NCBI GenBank assembly: GCA_020310875.1
Contig: CM035408.1
Location: 140,302,907-140,366,906, forward strand
Length of the DNA stretch: 64,000 nucleotides
Reading direction: 5' to 3'
From: Ceratopteris richardii
Lineage: Eukaryota; Streptophyta; Polypodiopsida; Polypodiales; Pteridaceae
The notes beneath the pieces are model-generated. The model made no database searches. It had not been told where the DNA came from and saw only the letters and a program-made list of their open reading frames with translations. Of this stretch, positions 11,260 through 22,066 are shown piece after piece (positions within the stretch are counted from its first letter, which is position 1; each line of letters opens with the position of its first letter). A program made the translations under genes and the position numbers.

Positions 11260-13693
11260 CTACAATAGAAGCTGATCATAGCTTTCCTCAGGTTCAAGCA
11301 TAATGGGATCCTCTAGAACATTAGAACACATATCTTGCCTCTCTTGCTCCAAGACTGACTCTTCAAGGTCAGCGATGTCCCCTAGTTCATCTGCAAGTGG
11401 GGGTACAGGCTCCCTTGAAGCCGGTTGGAATCTCTCCGTGTCTACAATGTGCTTCCTTCCAACCTCTTCGTCTTCATCTGGGCATTCATTCAGCCCATTG
11501 ATTCTCATTCTAATGAAGCTCACTTGAGCATCATCCTTCTCCACAGCTATGCAGTGCCTGAACATCTTTAAGGAGCAAGCCAAAGTCGTTCCTGAAATAG
11601 CAGGAAACCACTTAGAGGCCAATCAACATGATGACTAATGAAAATTGTTAAAATTGAAATTGCCTGTGCCCGAAAAAAGGTCTAGTACCTATTCATCATC
11701 ATTGGAGAATAGTTGAAGCAATCTCATTATGAGCTTTTGTGGCTTCTGATAGGGGTTAACCAATGTCCTGTCCCCAGCTACATGACGAAGTTTCTTGGTA
11801 ACGACTGGGAACATGAGCACATTTGAGATCCCATTCTCATTGCAATGCTCCCTGACTCTCCTTTTGCTTACTTCATCATAACAACCAACTATAATGCATT
11901 TAGTGGAGCTCACAAACCTATGCAAAGGAGTGTGATTGACGTTTGTCTTCACCCTGCCAACAAGAACTATAAGTGATAGAGAGCATCATTAAAGCCATGG
12001 AGATAGAAAGAAGATTACTTACCATGTGAGGCACTCCACAGCATGACATCTTGCCTTCAGAGCAGTTGAAACAGAGAAAGACTGGTCTCTGCTATGGAAA
12101 ATTACTATCCTCCAAAGAGGAGACATAGTCAACTCTGCAAAATCAGTGACCATCTTCTGAATTTGAGGGTGTTTGAAGGGTTCATCATCATTAACTGATC
12201 CCAACATCCTAAATCCATAGGGTATGTCTGCTATGAGAAGGGAGAAATGCTTTCTAGGCACATCAAAACAAATGTTATTTACATCACTACAGAATACATT
12301 GTAATATACAGGCCTAAGGGGGTCTAGGGGATTGGAGAAACATTTCAGATCAGGTTCATCATCAAAATCAATCTCCTTGGCTTTCAGTCTAGGAATGTGA
12401 GCGAGGAATGCAGGGGGGCAATCATCTAGTAGCTCTAAAGACTTACTTTTCTTTGGTTTCTACAGAATAAAGTGGAAAGACAATTAAATGAGCTCTTCAA
12501 TACAGCAAACAAAACATAAGGAATCGATGCATGGCATCGATTTCGTGTGTGGGTAGATGCTAGGCATCAACTTTGGGACATAAGTCGATGCTTGGCATCG
12601 ATTTTGGGACATAAGTCGATGCTTGGCATCGACTTTGGGACATAAGTTGATGCCTAGCATCGACTTATGCCACGAGGTTGATGCGAGGCATCGACTTATG
12701 CCCCCAAGTCGATGCCAGGCATCTACTTATGCCAGGAGGTCGATGCCAGGCATCGACTTTTGGCAGCAGGTCGATGCCAGGCACCGAATTTAGCAGTAAG
12801 TCGATGCCAGGCATCTAATTCCTACTAAAATCTTGGCATCAAATTGGTTAGGTGAATCAAGGCATCTAGAATAATAGAAAACCAAGCATGACCTCTGAAA
12901 AGAGAACCTACCCAATCATGAAACATAATAAAATATTCTGATAAAGCTTTGTAGGATGATGTGGTTGGATAGTCTGCTTGGACCTCTGTCCAAGAAAAAC
13001 AACCCAACCTCTTCATCATCACCTCCTGAATCTTCATGTATACTTTATGACTACAGTCACAGAAATGAAAAAGAGACTAGGTTAGACCAGAAACATGGGA
13101 GGAGGGAAAAAGGATCTGAGAATAACATACATACTTATTGAGCTCAGTCACCATCTCCTCCAGGATTAACTCCTTGGAGATTACCCTTAACAAAGTTGAT
13201 ATAATCAATGTATCATCCTTGATTCCTTGAAGGGCCCTCCATGGTGTCAGCTTCATGTCCTCAGGAGCCTCTTCAATTGAGAGGTCAACTATCCTTCCCT
13301 TTCCCTTCAGATCAACCTGTGGGTTTGGCCTCGACTTCTGTTGCTTCTCGCCCTTGACCTCCTTGTTCTCCCATACTATGAAAATTTTATCCTGCAGATC
13401 CCAGATCTCACCTGTTCTGAATGCCAGTTGAAACCATGGATCATATTTCCTCAAAGCATCAGACTTTCTCATCCAGTGCAATTCCAACCTCAATAAGGCA
13501 TTGCTTTTGTAGATTGGGATGTATTCTTCCAGCTTCCTTCACGAGACAATCTTCATATTCATGGTGGAAGAATCGAATTCTCTCTATGGAGGACATTTTT
13601 TGCATGTAGTCATTGTCATTGTTGTGATCCCAAGCAAGAAGCTTGGCTTCCTCAGTTTTAAGACCAACATATATCTTGCACTCTGCATACCTA
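11260..13693 (-). pseudogene. ParB-DNA methyltransferase gene, 5'-truncated copy
   Basis: Holds the last exons of the gene described at 16,434-20,893, with equivalent splice sites: about 13,135-13,693 (ParB C-terminal flank, cut by the duplication junction), 12,912-13,050, 12,023-12,459 (catalytic IADIPYGF), 11,664-11,953 (pre-motif I and DLFSGTG) and 11,260-11,591 (GTTLACSLKMFRHCIAVEKDD and an acidic tail, EDEE and PEESYDQLLL). The in-frame TAG just before VLDLFSGTG is present here and in the sister copy, so it predates the duplication. This copy is less damaged than the sister in the pre-motif I exon. It lacks promoter, N-terminus and most of the ParB domain, so it cannot make a full protein. 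Confidence 0.8.
12535..12830. repeat. Hairpin-palindrome array A1 (intronic)
   Basis: About ten copies of GTCGATGCCAGGCATCGAC or close variants, a 9+1+9 perfect inverted repeat, spaced at roughly 25-33 bp by linkers such as TTTGGGACATAA and TTATGCCACGAG. It lies in the intron between the FHDW exon and the catalytic exon of the truncated methyltransferase gene. Confidence 0.9.
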
Positions 13694-14199
13694 AAGATCC
13701 ACCTATGCGGCTGAGTCTACTTCAAGATAATCATGTCATTCGGAAGGTTTCGGCGAGCATTTCTCTCTCCCTCTCTCAGATGGGATGTAAACAAAGATGT
13801 CTGCATGCATACGGTACAACTTAAACAAACCTAACACATACCTTATTTCAGATAAATTACTCCAACACACAAAGAAAATAGAATAACAATTTGGATAAAG
13901 CATTTTAATATTGTTAAGGATGCGCTTGCACAGAGCTTAACAAATATTGCAGGCTGGTGGATCAACGCCAATCCATATTGCTAGGCATGGAAGACATAAT
14001 AGACTTTAAACCAACTTTGATCGACTGAATTATTTATGTTTGGATATTAAAGTTTGAACAGCAAGACATAATAGACTTTAAACCATCTTTGATCGACTGA
14101 ATTGACAGAGGAAAATACAATGTAAAAGCTGTGTATAGCATGTACATGTACTACAATTGACATTAGCGCAAAGTCTATTGACTATAAGAGGACTAGATG

Positions 14200-14897
14200 A
14201 TTAGTTCTAAGATGTAAAACTTTCTATTAAGCTGATTTTAGCCAGAATAAAAATGACTCTAGATTTGCAATGTTGGTGCGAATGGGAGCTCGATTCCGAT
14301 ATCCATTCTGAGACCGACAGTGGGAAGGCACTTTCAAACACCGCAAACGATAGGACGCCATATCTTGGACGATGACTGAGCTCGACGCGGAGCAGCCCGA
14401 AAGACATTGTCTGAGAGATGTTGGGAGGTAGCCCCGATGCGAACATCTGAAGGAGCTGTCTGTTAATATGTCGAAGCTTCACCTCTGGTAACCATCGCCA
14501 GGGCAGTCGTCAAGGGGGACGCTCTACCCTAGGCGGTAGATTGAAGGCGAAGGAAGCCTCTTCTCTTTAACGGACCTATCCTTAGGCTTATCAATACTAG
14601 CCTTTGCGCTAACAAGCGACCATTCGTCAGATTATCAGTTCTGGTTTCCTTGTCGGAAGACGATGCAGGGAACACTTTGCGCCTTCCGGGAAATCGTGAT
14701 AAATAAGAGACGTTGAAGACGTGATCGGGGCCCGAACGTGGCACGATCGCTTTCTTGGATGGAGTGGCGGGCGAGAAAGCTCTGTAGTCCTTAAGGTTAG
14801 GAAGCGAATCTCTGTATTCGGGATGGGAGGTCGGACCTTTGACGTTCCATGGGAGGTTCTTCGCCCACGTCAACGCTCGTTTCAGTGCCGATGCCAT
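14200..14897 (-). pseudogene. Complex I small-subunit-like pseudogene, copy 2
   Basis: Near-identical to 8,504-9,202: the same start, MASALKRALTWAKNLPWNV, and the same downstream open stretch (14,207-14,482). It lies in unit 2 of the tandem duplication. The same loose resemblance to an NDUFA7/B14.5a-type complex I subunit applies. Confidence 0.4.
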
Positions 14898-14989
14898 CAC
14901 CCTCTGCTCTTTCTGTCTCTCTCAGCTGCGTAAGCATAAATAGCGTGCGCGTTTGGGTTTAAAAAGCATTCCTTGCATGAAATGCAACG

Positions 14990-15210
14990 AAAAAAACGCA
15001 AAAGCGTAAAAATCGATCTGAAAAAAGAGGGAGCTGCCCGTTGCTGCTTTTGCTATCCATGTACATAGATAGCCATGCTTCAGAGTCCAGACTTACATAG
15101 CGTGTGCTTTTGCATTTGGAAAGCAACGAAAAAGGCACAAAGCATGAAAATCGACCTGAAAAAAAAAGGGACCTGCCCGTGGCTGCTTTTGCTATCCATG
15201 TACATAGGTA
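14990..15210 (+). repeat. Two-copy tandem repeat (~120 bp), copy 2
   Basis: Counterpart of 9,835-10,055 in unit 2, without the LINE insert in front of it. Confidence 0.7.
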
Positions 15211-15318
15211 GTGATAAAATAAAGGAACAAAGAATTACCAAACTGGATGAAAAGCAATTAAATTAGTTGAAATGGACGGCCCTAAGGCTCAATGAAGAAA
15301 CAGCTTTTTTTTGGACAG

Positions 15319-15778
15319 ACCCAAAAGCCTTGGAAGCATTGGAGAATTCATTGATGAAGAAAAAGTGATGAGGCAAGGCATCAGCGGGATCAAACATTAT
15401 GAGAAATTAAAGGAATTCACCACAACTATGCACCTTTACATGGGCATGCAAGTTCTTAACTTCAAAAAAAAATCACGGGGCAATTGTTCACACATAAAGC
15501 AAAGATTATGAAGAATCGAGACAACCAAAAAGGTAATCAATACTCTGCTCTCTATACCCATAAGAATAAAATCAAGGATAACAAAGGAAAAAGTAAGGAT
15601 TGTGATGATGAAGGAAGTACCTTTCAAGCAAACTTTGTAGATAGAGGTAGAGGCTCACGGGGAAGAGGTAGGGGAGGTAGACAAGGTAGGGGAAGATCTC
15701 AAAGCTCATCATCCTATGCCATATGTGGTCTAACCAATCACAATATAGAAAACCGATTCACGAAACCAAGGAACCAAA
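15319..15778 (+). mobile_element. Ty1/copia gag fragment split by the 9.5 kb transposon
   Basis: Copia gag C-terminal half with the R/G-rich tract (GRGRGGRQGRGRSQSS) and partial knuckle, ending at GGAACCAAA. The continuation of the same element is at 25,266, after the transposon. Fossil, broken; older than the transposon that interrupts it. Confidence 0.85.
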
Positions 15779-15810
15779 AACACTGAGTCACAACAAAGGA
15801 GAACAAAGAC
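15779..15810 (+). repeat. Left terminal inverted repeat of the 9.5 kb transposon
   Basis: Begins AACACTGAGTCACAACAAAG and pairs with the complement of 25,234-25,265 at 24 of 32 positions, including blocks GAGTC, AACAAA and GAGAAC. The same terminus occurs at 10,605 in unit 1. Confidence 0.8.
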
Positions 15811-17693
15811 ATGTTCTCTATTCCTTTTTACCTAAAGACCATGATATCAAGCAATAAAGTGGGAATTTTACAATATCTAGAATGCATCACTTGTTCTTGC
15901 TTGTAAATATTGTCACTAGAAGCTTGATCTCATATCCCAAGTAGTCAAGATAGATATAATAAAATACTTGGTGCCATGAAAACTAGTTGTTCAGCATGAT
16001 CAAGAATCCCACATCATGATCTTTGACAAGAGATTAGAGTTGAAGGTACAAGTAAGAGTTCGGGAAGCTCCTTCATTACATCTATAACCTCAACAAGCAC
16101 ATATTATAGCTGGTTAAAAGCTACTCGAAAATCAGAGTACATGTGTTGCAAAAATCGAAACATTTTAACAAGGCAATTAAGATCATCCCCTTTGTATAGT
16201 TAAGATCGTCATTGAATGCTGGGCCATATTCACAGAATATGAAATAAATTTCACAAAAGCATTCCCAAGAGAAGATTATAATCAACAAAATTATACTAAG
16301 AAACATTCACACATTCATCAAAGAAATGCTCAAGATAAGTCAAGCTGAACACAAAGTGGAAGCAGAACTCGACATTATATTTCTATTAAAATGATGTTTT
16401 ACATTTCATGTGTTTTACAAGAGTAATATGAATCTACAATAGAAGCTGATCATAGCTTTCCTCAGGTTCAAGCATAATAGGATCCTCTAGAACATTAGAA
16501 CACATATCTTGCCTCTCTTGCTCCAAGATTGACTCTTCAAGGTCAGCGATGTCCCCTAGTTCATCTTCAAGTGGGGGTACTGGCTCCCTTGAAGCCGGTT
16601 GGAATCTCTCCGTGTCTACAATGTGCTTCCTTCCAACCTCTTCGTCTTCATCTGGGCATTCATTCAGCCCATTGATTCTCATTCTAATGAAGCTCACTTG
16701 AGCATCATCCTTCTCCACAGCTATGCAGTGCCTGAACATCTTTAAGGAGCAAGCCAAAGTCGTTCCTGAAATAGCACGAAACCACTTAGAGGCCAATCAA
16801 CATGATGAATAATGAAAATTGTTAAAATTGAAATTGCCTGTGCCCGAAAAAAGGTCTAGTACCTATTCATCATCATTGGAGAATAGTTTGAAGCAATCTC
16901 ATTATGAGCTTTTGTGGCTTCTGATAGGGGTTAACCAATGTCCTGTCCCTAGCTACATGACGAAGTTTCTTGGTAACGGCTGGGAACATGAGCACATTTG
17001 AGATCCCATTCTCATTGCAATGCTCCCTGACTCTCCTTTTGCTTACTTCATCATAACAGCCAACTATAATGCATTAGTGGAGCTCACAAACCTATGCAAA
17101 GGAGTGTGATTGACGTTTGTCTTCACCCTGCCAACAAGAACTATAAGTGATAGAGAGCATCATTAAAGCCATGGAGATAGAAAGAAGATTACTTACCATG
17201 TGAGGCACTCCACAGCATGACATCTTGCCTTCAGAGCAGTTGAAACAGAGAAAGACTGGTCTCTGCTATGGAAAATTACTATCCTCCAAAGAGGAGACAT
17301 AGTCAACTCTGCAAAATCAGTGACCATCTTCTGAATTTGAGGGTGTTTGAAGGGTTCATCATCATTAACTGATCCCAACATCCTAAATCCATAGGGTATG
17401 TCTGCTATGAGAAGGGAGAAATGCTTTCTAGGCACATCAAAACAAATGTTATTTACATCACTACAAAATACATTGTAATATACAGGCCTAAGGGGGTCTA
17501 GGGGATTGGAGAAACATTTCAGATCAGGTTCATCATCAAAATCAATCTCCTTGGCTTTCAGTCTAGGAATGTGAGCGAGGAATGCAGGGGGGCAATCATC
17601 TAGTAGCTCTAAAGACTTACTTTTCTTTGGTTTCTACAGAATAAAGTGGAAAGACAATTAAATGAGCTCTTCAATACAGCAAACAAAACATAA

Positions 17694-18003
17694 GGAATCG
17701 ATGCATGGCATCGATTTCGTGTGTGGGTAGATGCTAGGCATCAACTTTGGGACATAAGTCGATGCTTGGCATCGACTTTGGGACATAAGTCGATGCTTGG
17801 CATCGACTTTGGGACATAAGTCGATGCCTAGCATCGACTTATGCCACGAGGTTGATGCCAGGCATCGACTTATGCACCCAAGTCCATGCCAGGCATCTAC
17901 TTATGCCAGGAGGTCGATGCCAGGCATCGACTTTTGGCAGCAGGTCGATGCCAGGCACCGAATTTAGTAGTAAGTCGATGCCAGGCATCTAATTCCTACT
18001 AAA
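17694..18003. repeat. Hairpin-palindrome array A2 (intronic)
   Basis: Counterpart of array A1 in unit 2. About ten GTCGATGCCWGGCATCGAC-type palindromes in the intron between 18,085 and 17,634 of the methyltransferase gene. Individual units differ slightly from A1, so arrays and flanks diverge in step. Confidence 0.9.
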
Positions 18004-20295
18004 ATCTTGGCATCAAATTGGTTAGGTGAATCAAGGCATCTAGAATAATAGAAAACCAAGCATGACCTCTGAAAAGAGAACCTACCCAATCATGAAACAT
18101 GATAAAATATTCTGATAAAGCTTTGTAGGATGATGTGGTTGGATAGTCTGCTTGGACCTCTGTCCAAGAAAAACAACCCAACCTCTTCATCATCACCTCC
18201 TGAATCTTCATGTATACTTTATGACTACAGTCACAGAAATGAAAAAGAGACTAGGTTAGACCAGAAACATGGGAGGAGGGAAAAAGGATCTGAGAATAAC
18301 ATACATACTTATTGAGCTCAGTCACCATCTCCTCCAGGATTAACTCCTTGGAGATTACCCTTAACAAAGTTGATATAATCAATGTATCATCCTTGATTCC
18401 TTGAAGGGCCCTCCATGGTGTCAGCTTCATGTCCTCAGGAGCCTCTTCAATTGAGAGGTCAACTTTCCTTCCCTTTCCCTTCAGATCAACCTGTGGGTTT
18501 GGCCTCCACTTCTGTTGCTTCTCGCCCTTGACCTCCTTGTTCTCCCACACTATGAAAATTTTATCCTGCAGATCCCAGATCTCACCTGTTCTGAATGCCA
18601 GTTGAAACCATGGATCATATTTCCTCAAAGCATCAGACTTTCTCATCCAGTGCAATTCCAACCTCAATAAGGCATTGCTTTTGTAGATTGGGATGTATTC
18701 TTCCAGCTTCCTTCACGAGACAATCTTCATATTCATGGTGGAAGAATCGAAATTTCTCTATGGAGGACATTTTTTGCATGTAGTCATTGTCATTGTTGTG
18801 ATCCCAAGCAAGAAGCTTGGCTTCCTCAGTTTTAAGACCAACATATATCTTGCACTCTGCATACCTAAAGAAGAATGTGGTAGGTGCTCCTTCACTAGCT
18901 GTCTGCGGGCCTCTGCAGAGTGTGAACCTCCAATTACATAATATGTATAATCCTCAAACAAACCCTCATTGAACTCCTCCAGAGAGCTGCACTCATTCGG
19001 ATCCACCATGACAAGGAATGGCACAATAGTAGCATGAGGATTTATTTTCATTTTCTTCTTAAGATTCTGCACGTGCAAATTGTGTGGCTCCCTGATCTCA
19101 AGGGGCCTCCTCCCTGTGACTGGATCTATTGGTGGCCTATGGATGATATTGATTGGCAGGTGGAACAACTGCCCCTTCTTCACAACTTTTCTTCTACCTA
19201 TGTCCTCCCTCATCTTGTTCTGCTCAGTACCAAGAACACCCGAGGCAAGCTCTCCACCAGGTGCAACTATTATATCCTCAGAGCTAGAGCTTGAGTCAGA
19301 AGACTCCTCATCTGCAATTCTCTTCTTTTCTTTTGGAACTTTTTCTGCATGCTGTGCTTACCCCTTGCCTTTATAGGGGTTGTCATCTTCTATTGTGTTG
19401 GCATGATGTTGCCCTGGATCCATGGCATCAAGTCCTTGATAAGATTCATTGAGATCCCTGCATATCTTTGCAAGCCCATCTGGAACATAGGACTCTGGGC
19501 ACAAGAAATCCATCTTGCATATAACATTTCTTAAACCTTTCGATGTTTCTACTAGGACAAGGAGGTTGTCAGAATCCTCATCTTCATAATCCAGTTTGTA
19601 CACAAGGCCATACAAGGCCTATTCAAGAAAAATGGGAATTACACAGGATTTTGAGACAGTTCTTTTCATCCCAATCTTTTACGTTTTCACTCATTCACAC
19701 ACTACAACATGTTATTATCTCTTGATTGGGGTATATCAAATTAATACTTTAATATTAAGGATAATTGTATCATTAGTGAGGTATCAAGTTTGGGTTGAAA
19801 GTTAAGAAGTTAAAATAGTAAGTAACATAAATGGGACTTGAATAATTCCAAATTTCCTAAATAGGCCTTATACTGAAAACCCTGTGTTGTCGTGATCTTT
19901 CCTCTCCCATACGCCCCTCCGAACACAAGAAGGACTGCATTCTTTTCTTTAACATACTAAGGCACCACTCCAGGTTTGTCATGTCTCGTAGTGGACGATC
20001 TGTCCTTAAGACCTCTCCGTCCCTCGACCTTTCCTTCCCAGTTGTATCATCCTCAAGAATTTTGATGCTACTCTGTCCACTAGAGGATATTCCAACCGGA
20101 TTGCTCGCCTTCTCAGAGGAGAAGGATGCAATAATTTTCTTTGGTTTTGCTTGGTGACCAATGCCTTTGTCACGTTGCTGATCAGCAGAGCTATGGTCAC
20201 TCTCAGCTTCTTGAAGGGCCTCTCACTCTTGGACTCAACATCCCTGAAGGGGCTTGGAAATATCAGCTCATACGTTATTGTGTTTTTCAAGGGTC

Positions 20296-20700
20296 CAAGT
20301 CGATGCTAGGCATCAACTTTTAGGTGCAAGTCGATGCCAGGCATCGACTTTGTGTGCAAGTCGATGCCAGGCAACGACTTGAGGGTGCAAGTCGATGCCT
20401 GGCATCGACTTGCACCCTCAAGTCGATGCTGGGTCGATGCATGGCATCGACTTGCACCTAAAAGTCGATGTCTGGCATCGACTTGCACCTAAAAGTCGAT
20501 GCCTGGCATCGACTTTGCACCCTAAAGTCGATGCCTGGCATCGACTTTCAGGCCACATTCGATGCCAGGCATCGACCTTCCAGGTCGATGCCAGGCATCG
20601 ACTTGCACACAAAGTCGATGCCTAGCATCGACTTGCGCCTAAAAGTCAATGCCTGGCATCGACTTACACCATTAGATCGATGCCTGGCATCGAGTTGTAC
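20296..20700. repeat. Hairpin-palindrome array A3 (first intron)
   Basis: About fourteen copies of the same 19-bp palindrome core (GTCGATGCCTGGCATCGAC) at roughly 28-32 bp spacing, with linkers such as TTGCACCTAAAA. It lies in the first intron, just inside the promoter-proximal exon. Shared core but different linkers from A1/A2 suggest selection on, or amplification of, the palindrome itself. Confidence 0.9.
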
Positions 20701-20962
20701 CCTCATTGGATCTATATTTTGGGAGCTAAGAAAAACAGAAAGCTAGAAAGCATACTATTTACTCATACATACAAAAGGAATCTTTTAGGAATCTTTTTTT
20801 GTGGTATGATTTTGTCTACCTCTTGGTACTCTTGCCAACATTCTTCTTCTCCATGAGAGTTGCCTTGCTGGTATGCTGAGCTCTGTGCTCCATGGCTATC
20901 TGTGCTCTGTTGCTCTCTCTTGCTAATGGATTTTGAAAATGAGAATGATCTCCTCCTCTGCT

Positions 20963-20969
20963 ATTTATA
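20963..20969 (-). promoter_or_regulatory. TATA box of the methyltransferase gene
   Basis: CTATAAATAG on the minus strand, about 70 bp before the ATG at 20,893, in a short leader rich in GAG and AGA. Good match in sequence and spacing to a plant core promoter. Confidence 0.55.
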
Positions 20970-22018
20970 GGCAATTTGGTAACTTGAACTAGAGACTAAC
21001 TAGATCTAAGTGAATGAATCCATTTGCTAACTATATCTGTCAACTTATCTAACCAGGAAATACCACTCACACAAATAGGTTGTTTCACCTCGACTTTAAT
21101 GAAATATTCATAGAACCTTGCAACTATTTATATACATTTGCATGGAATTTACACTTCAATCGCAAGAGTATGGTATGTACATGAGGAAGTCTAATCTCAT
21201 GTATAAATTGTTTCTTAAAATCTCTTGCTTAGGAAAAAATCAAGTCTAAGTTGTGTTGAATATGGGAGATTAATGACATCTTTATAGTGTTATCCTTCTC
21301 ACTTCAGTTCATATTCACATTTATCTTGTAACACATTGTTGAAAAGGAAAATCAATGTATGAATAAACGTTCAACAAAGAACTTTGGGGTAATTTTGACA
21401 AAATAGGTTGGTAATTTCAACAAAATAGCTTGGTAATTTCAAACGTCACTCATTGTCTTTGGATCCAACGTTCAGGAAAATTGTAGATTCAAAATTCATT
21501 TGAAAATCTTTTGTAACAAGCATATACTTAATTCTTACATATAATTCTTACATATACTTTTCCATATACTTCTTACATATACTTTTCCGTGTACCTCTTT
21601 TACACATAATTCTTTTTAATATACTTTCATCTACCTCTTTGAGATCTAGCCAAGACCACAATAAAACCTAATCCTTGAAATCTTAACCAAAGGTAAAATT
21701 TCTTCTTGTAAAGTCTTCAATGGCACTACTCCAAACAATTTTACTATCTAATCCAGTTGGAACTCAACTTGGATATATTTGATTCACTCATAATGCTAAG
21801 ACTCAATGACTCATATCTAGTTAGAAATCAACTGTGTATCTCATCTTTCAAAAGTGAAATCAAATCTTGGTTCCCTTATTAATGTATATTTGAGTACTTA
21901 AGTAATTTGATGTAATTTGATGTTTAATGTAATTTAATGTACTTTAATGAACTTTTGATTTCATATCTTCTTGATGTGATATTGGATGTGACATCTTCAC
22001 TTGATCTCGGATTTCTAC
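20970..22018. promoter_or_regulatory. Divergent intergenic spacer of the transposon
   Basis: AT-rich, with no open frame. It separates the two oppositely transcribed genes and should hold both promoters. Short repeats are visible, for example TTACATATACTT near 21,535-21,600 and AATTTGATGTAATTTGATG near 21,902-21,920. Confidence 0.45.
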
Positions 22019-22028
22019 TTATTTAAAA
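22019..22028 (+). promoter_or_regulatory. Possible TATA element of the DUF7869-type gene
   Basis: TTATTTAAAA lies about 40 bp before the likely ATG at 22,067. A weaker TATA match than on the opposite gene. Confidence 0.3.
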
Positions 22029-22066
22029 AGGTCATTCATCTTCAGTCTTCTCTGAACTGAGTGAAG

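Larger units (their letters stand above)
10605..13693. mobile_element. Left part of ParB-methyltransferase transposon (unit 1 copy)
   Basis: Starts with the same terminus as the complete element at 15,779 (AACACTGAGTCACAACAAAG), directly after CAAA in copia gag. It covers the non-coding left end (10,640-11,230, no feature seen) and the 3' half of the methyltransferase gene, then ends at the tandem-duplication junction. It therefore lacks the right terminus and the DUF7869 gene. Confidence 0.85.
7999..13695 (+). repeat. Tandem segmental duplication, unit 1
   Basis: This ~5.7 kb segment is followed immediately by a direct, almost identical copy (13,694-18,868). The unit holds the complex I-like pseudogene, a tandem ~120-bp repeat, a copia gag piece and the left part of the ParB-methyltransferase transposon. 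The junction at about 13,694-13,696 joins the middle of the methyltransferase ParB exon to the pseudogene flank, with only AAG shared, so the event looks like a short-homology tandem duplication. Unit 1 is longer mainly because of a LINE insertion (9,297-9,828); it also lacks 18 bp of gag present in unit 2. Confidence 0.9.
13694..18868 (+). repeat. Tandem segmental duplication, unit 2
   Basis: Direct copy of 7,999-13,695 without the LINE insert. Differences are scattered single bases and a few small indels, so the duplication is recent relative to the copia and LINE fossils around it. The right side runs on without a break into the rest of the transposon, so unit 2 lies in the original right-hand context. 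Confidence 0.9.
16434..20893 (-). pseudogene. ParB-domain / permuted N6A-N4C DNA methyltransferase gene
   Basis: Exons read on the minus strand: 20,820-20,893 (start ATG, MEHRAQHTSK); about 19,870-20,190 (Ser/Lys-rich, KPKKIIASFSSEKAS frame); about 18,309-19,618; 18,086-18,224; 17,197-17,633; 16,838-17,127; 16,434-16,765. Phases agree across the last joins: TELN^NHK, FHDW^KPK, ECLT(W)VKT. The third exon carries a ParB/sulfiredoxin-like domain: GQLFHLPINII, then YYVIGGSHSAEARRQL, then AECKIYVGL. The catalytic exon has LLIADIPYGF (motif IV, D-x-P-Y), and later comes VLDLFSGTG/TTLACSL (motif I). That permuted order is typical of PF01555-type N6-adenine/N4-cytosine methyltransferases. A 72-bp GC-AG intron splits motif I. 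This copy has an in-frame TAG before VLDLF, a TAA after KGKG near 19,357, and frameshifts, so it looks inactive. Expected role: sequence-specific DNA methylation in the nucleus. Confidence 0.75.

Noticed and set aside
20006-20290. Alternative frame of methyltransferase exon 2 (KNTITYELIFPSPF...)
   Set aside because: Open, but the overlapping frame KPKKIIASFSSEKAS runs further and has composition typical of a linker region; I could not settle the exact acceptor.
20296-20700. CRISPR-like appearance of regularly spaced palindromic repeats
   Set aside because: Linkers are short and near-identical, not unique spacers; no cas genes; eukaryotic intron context.
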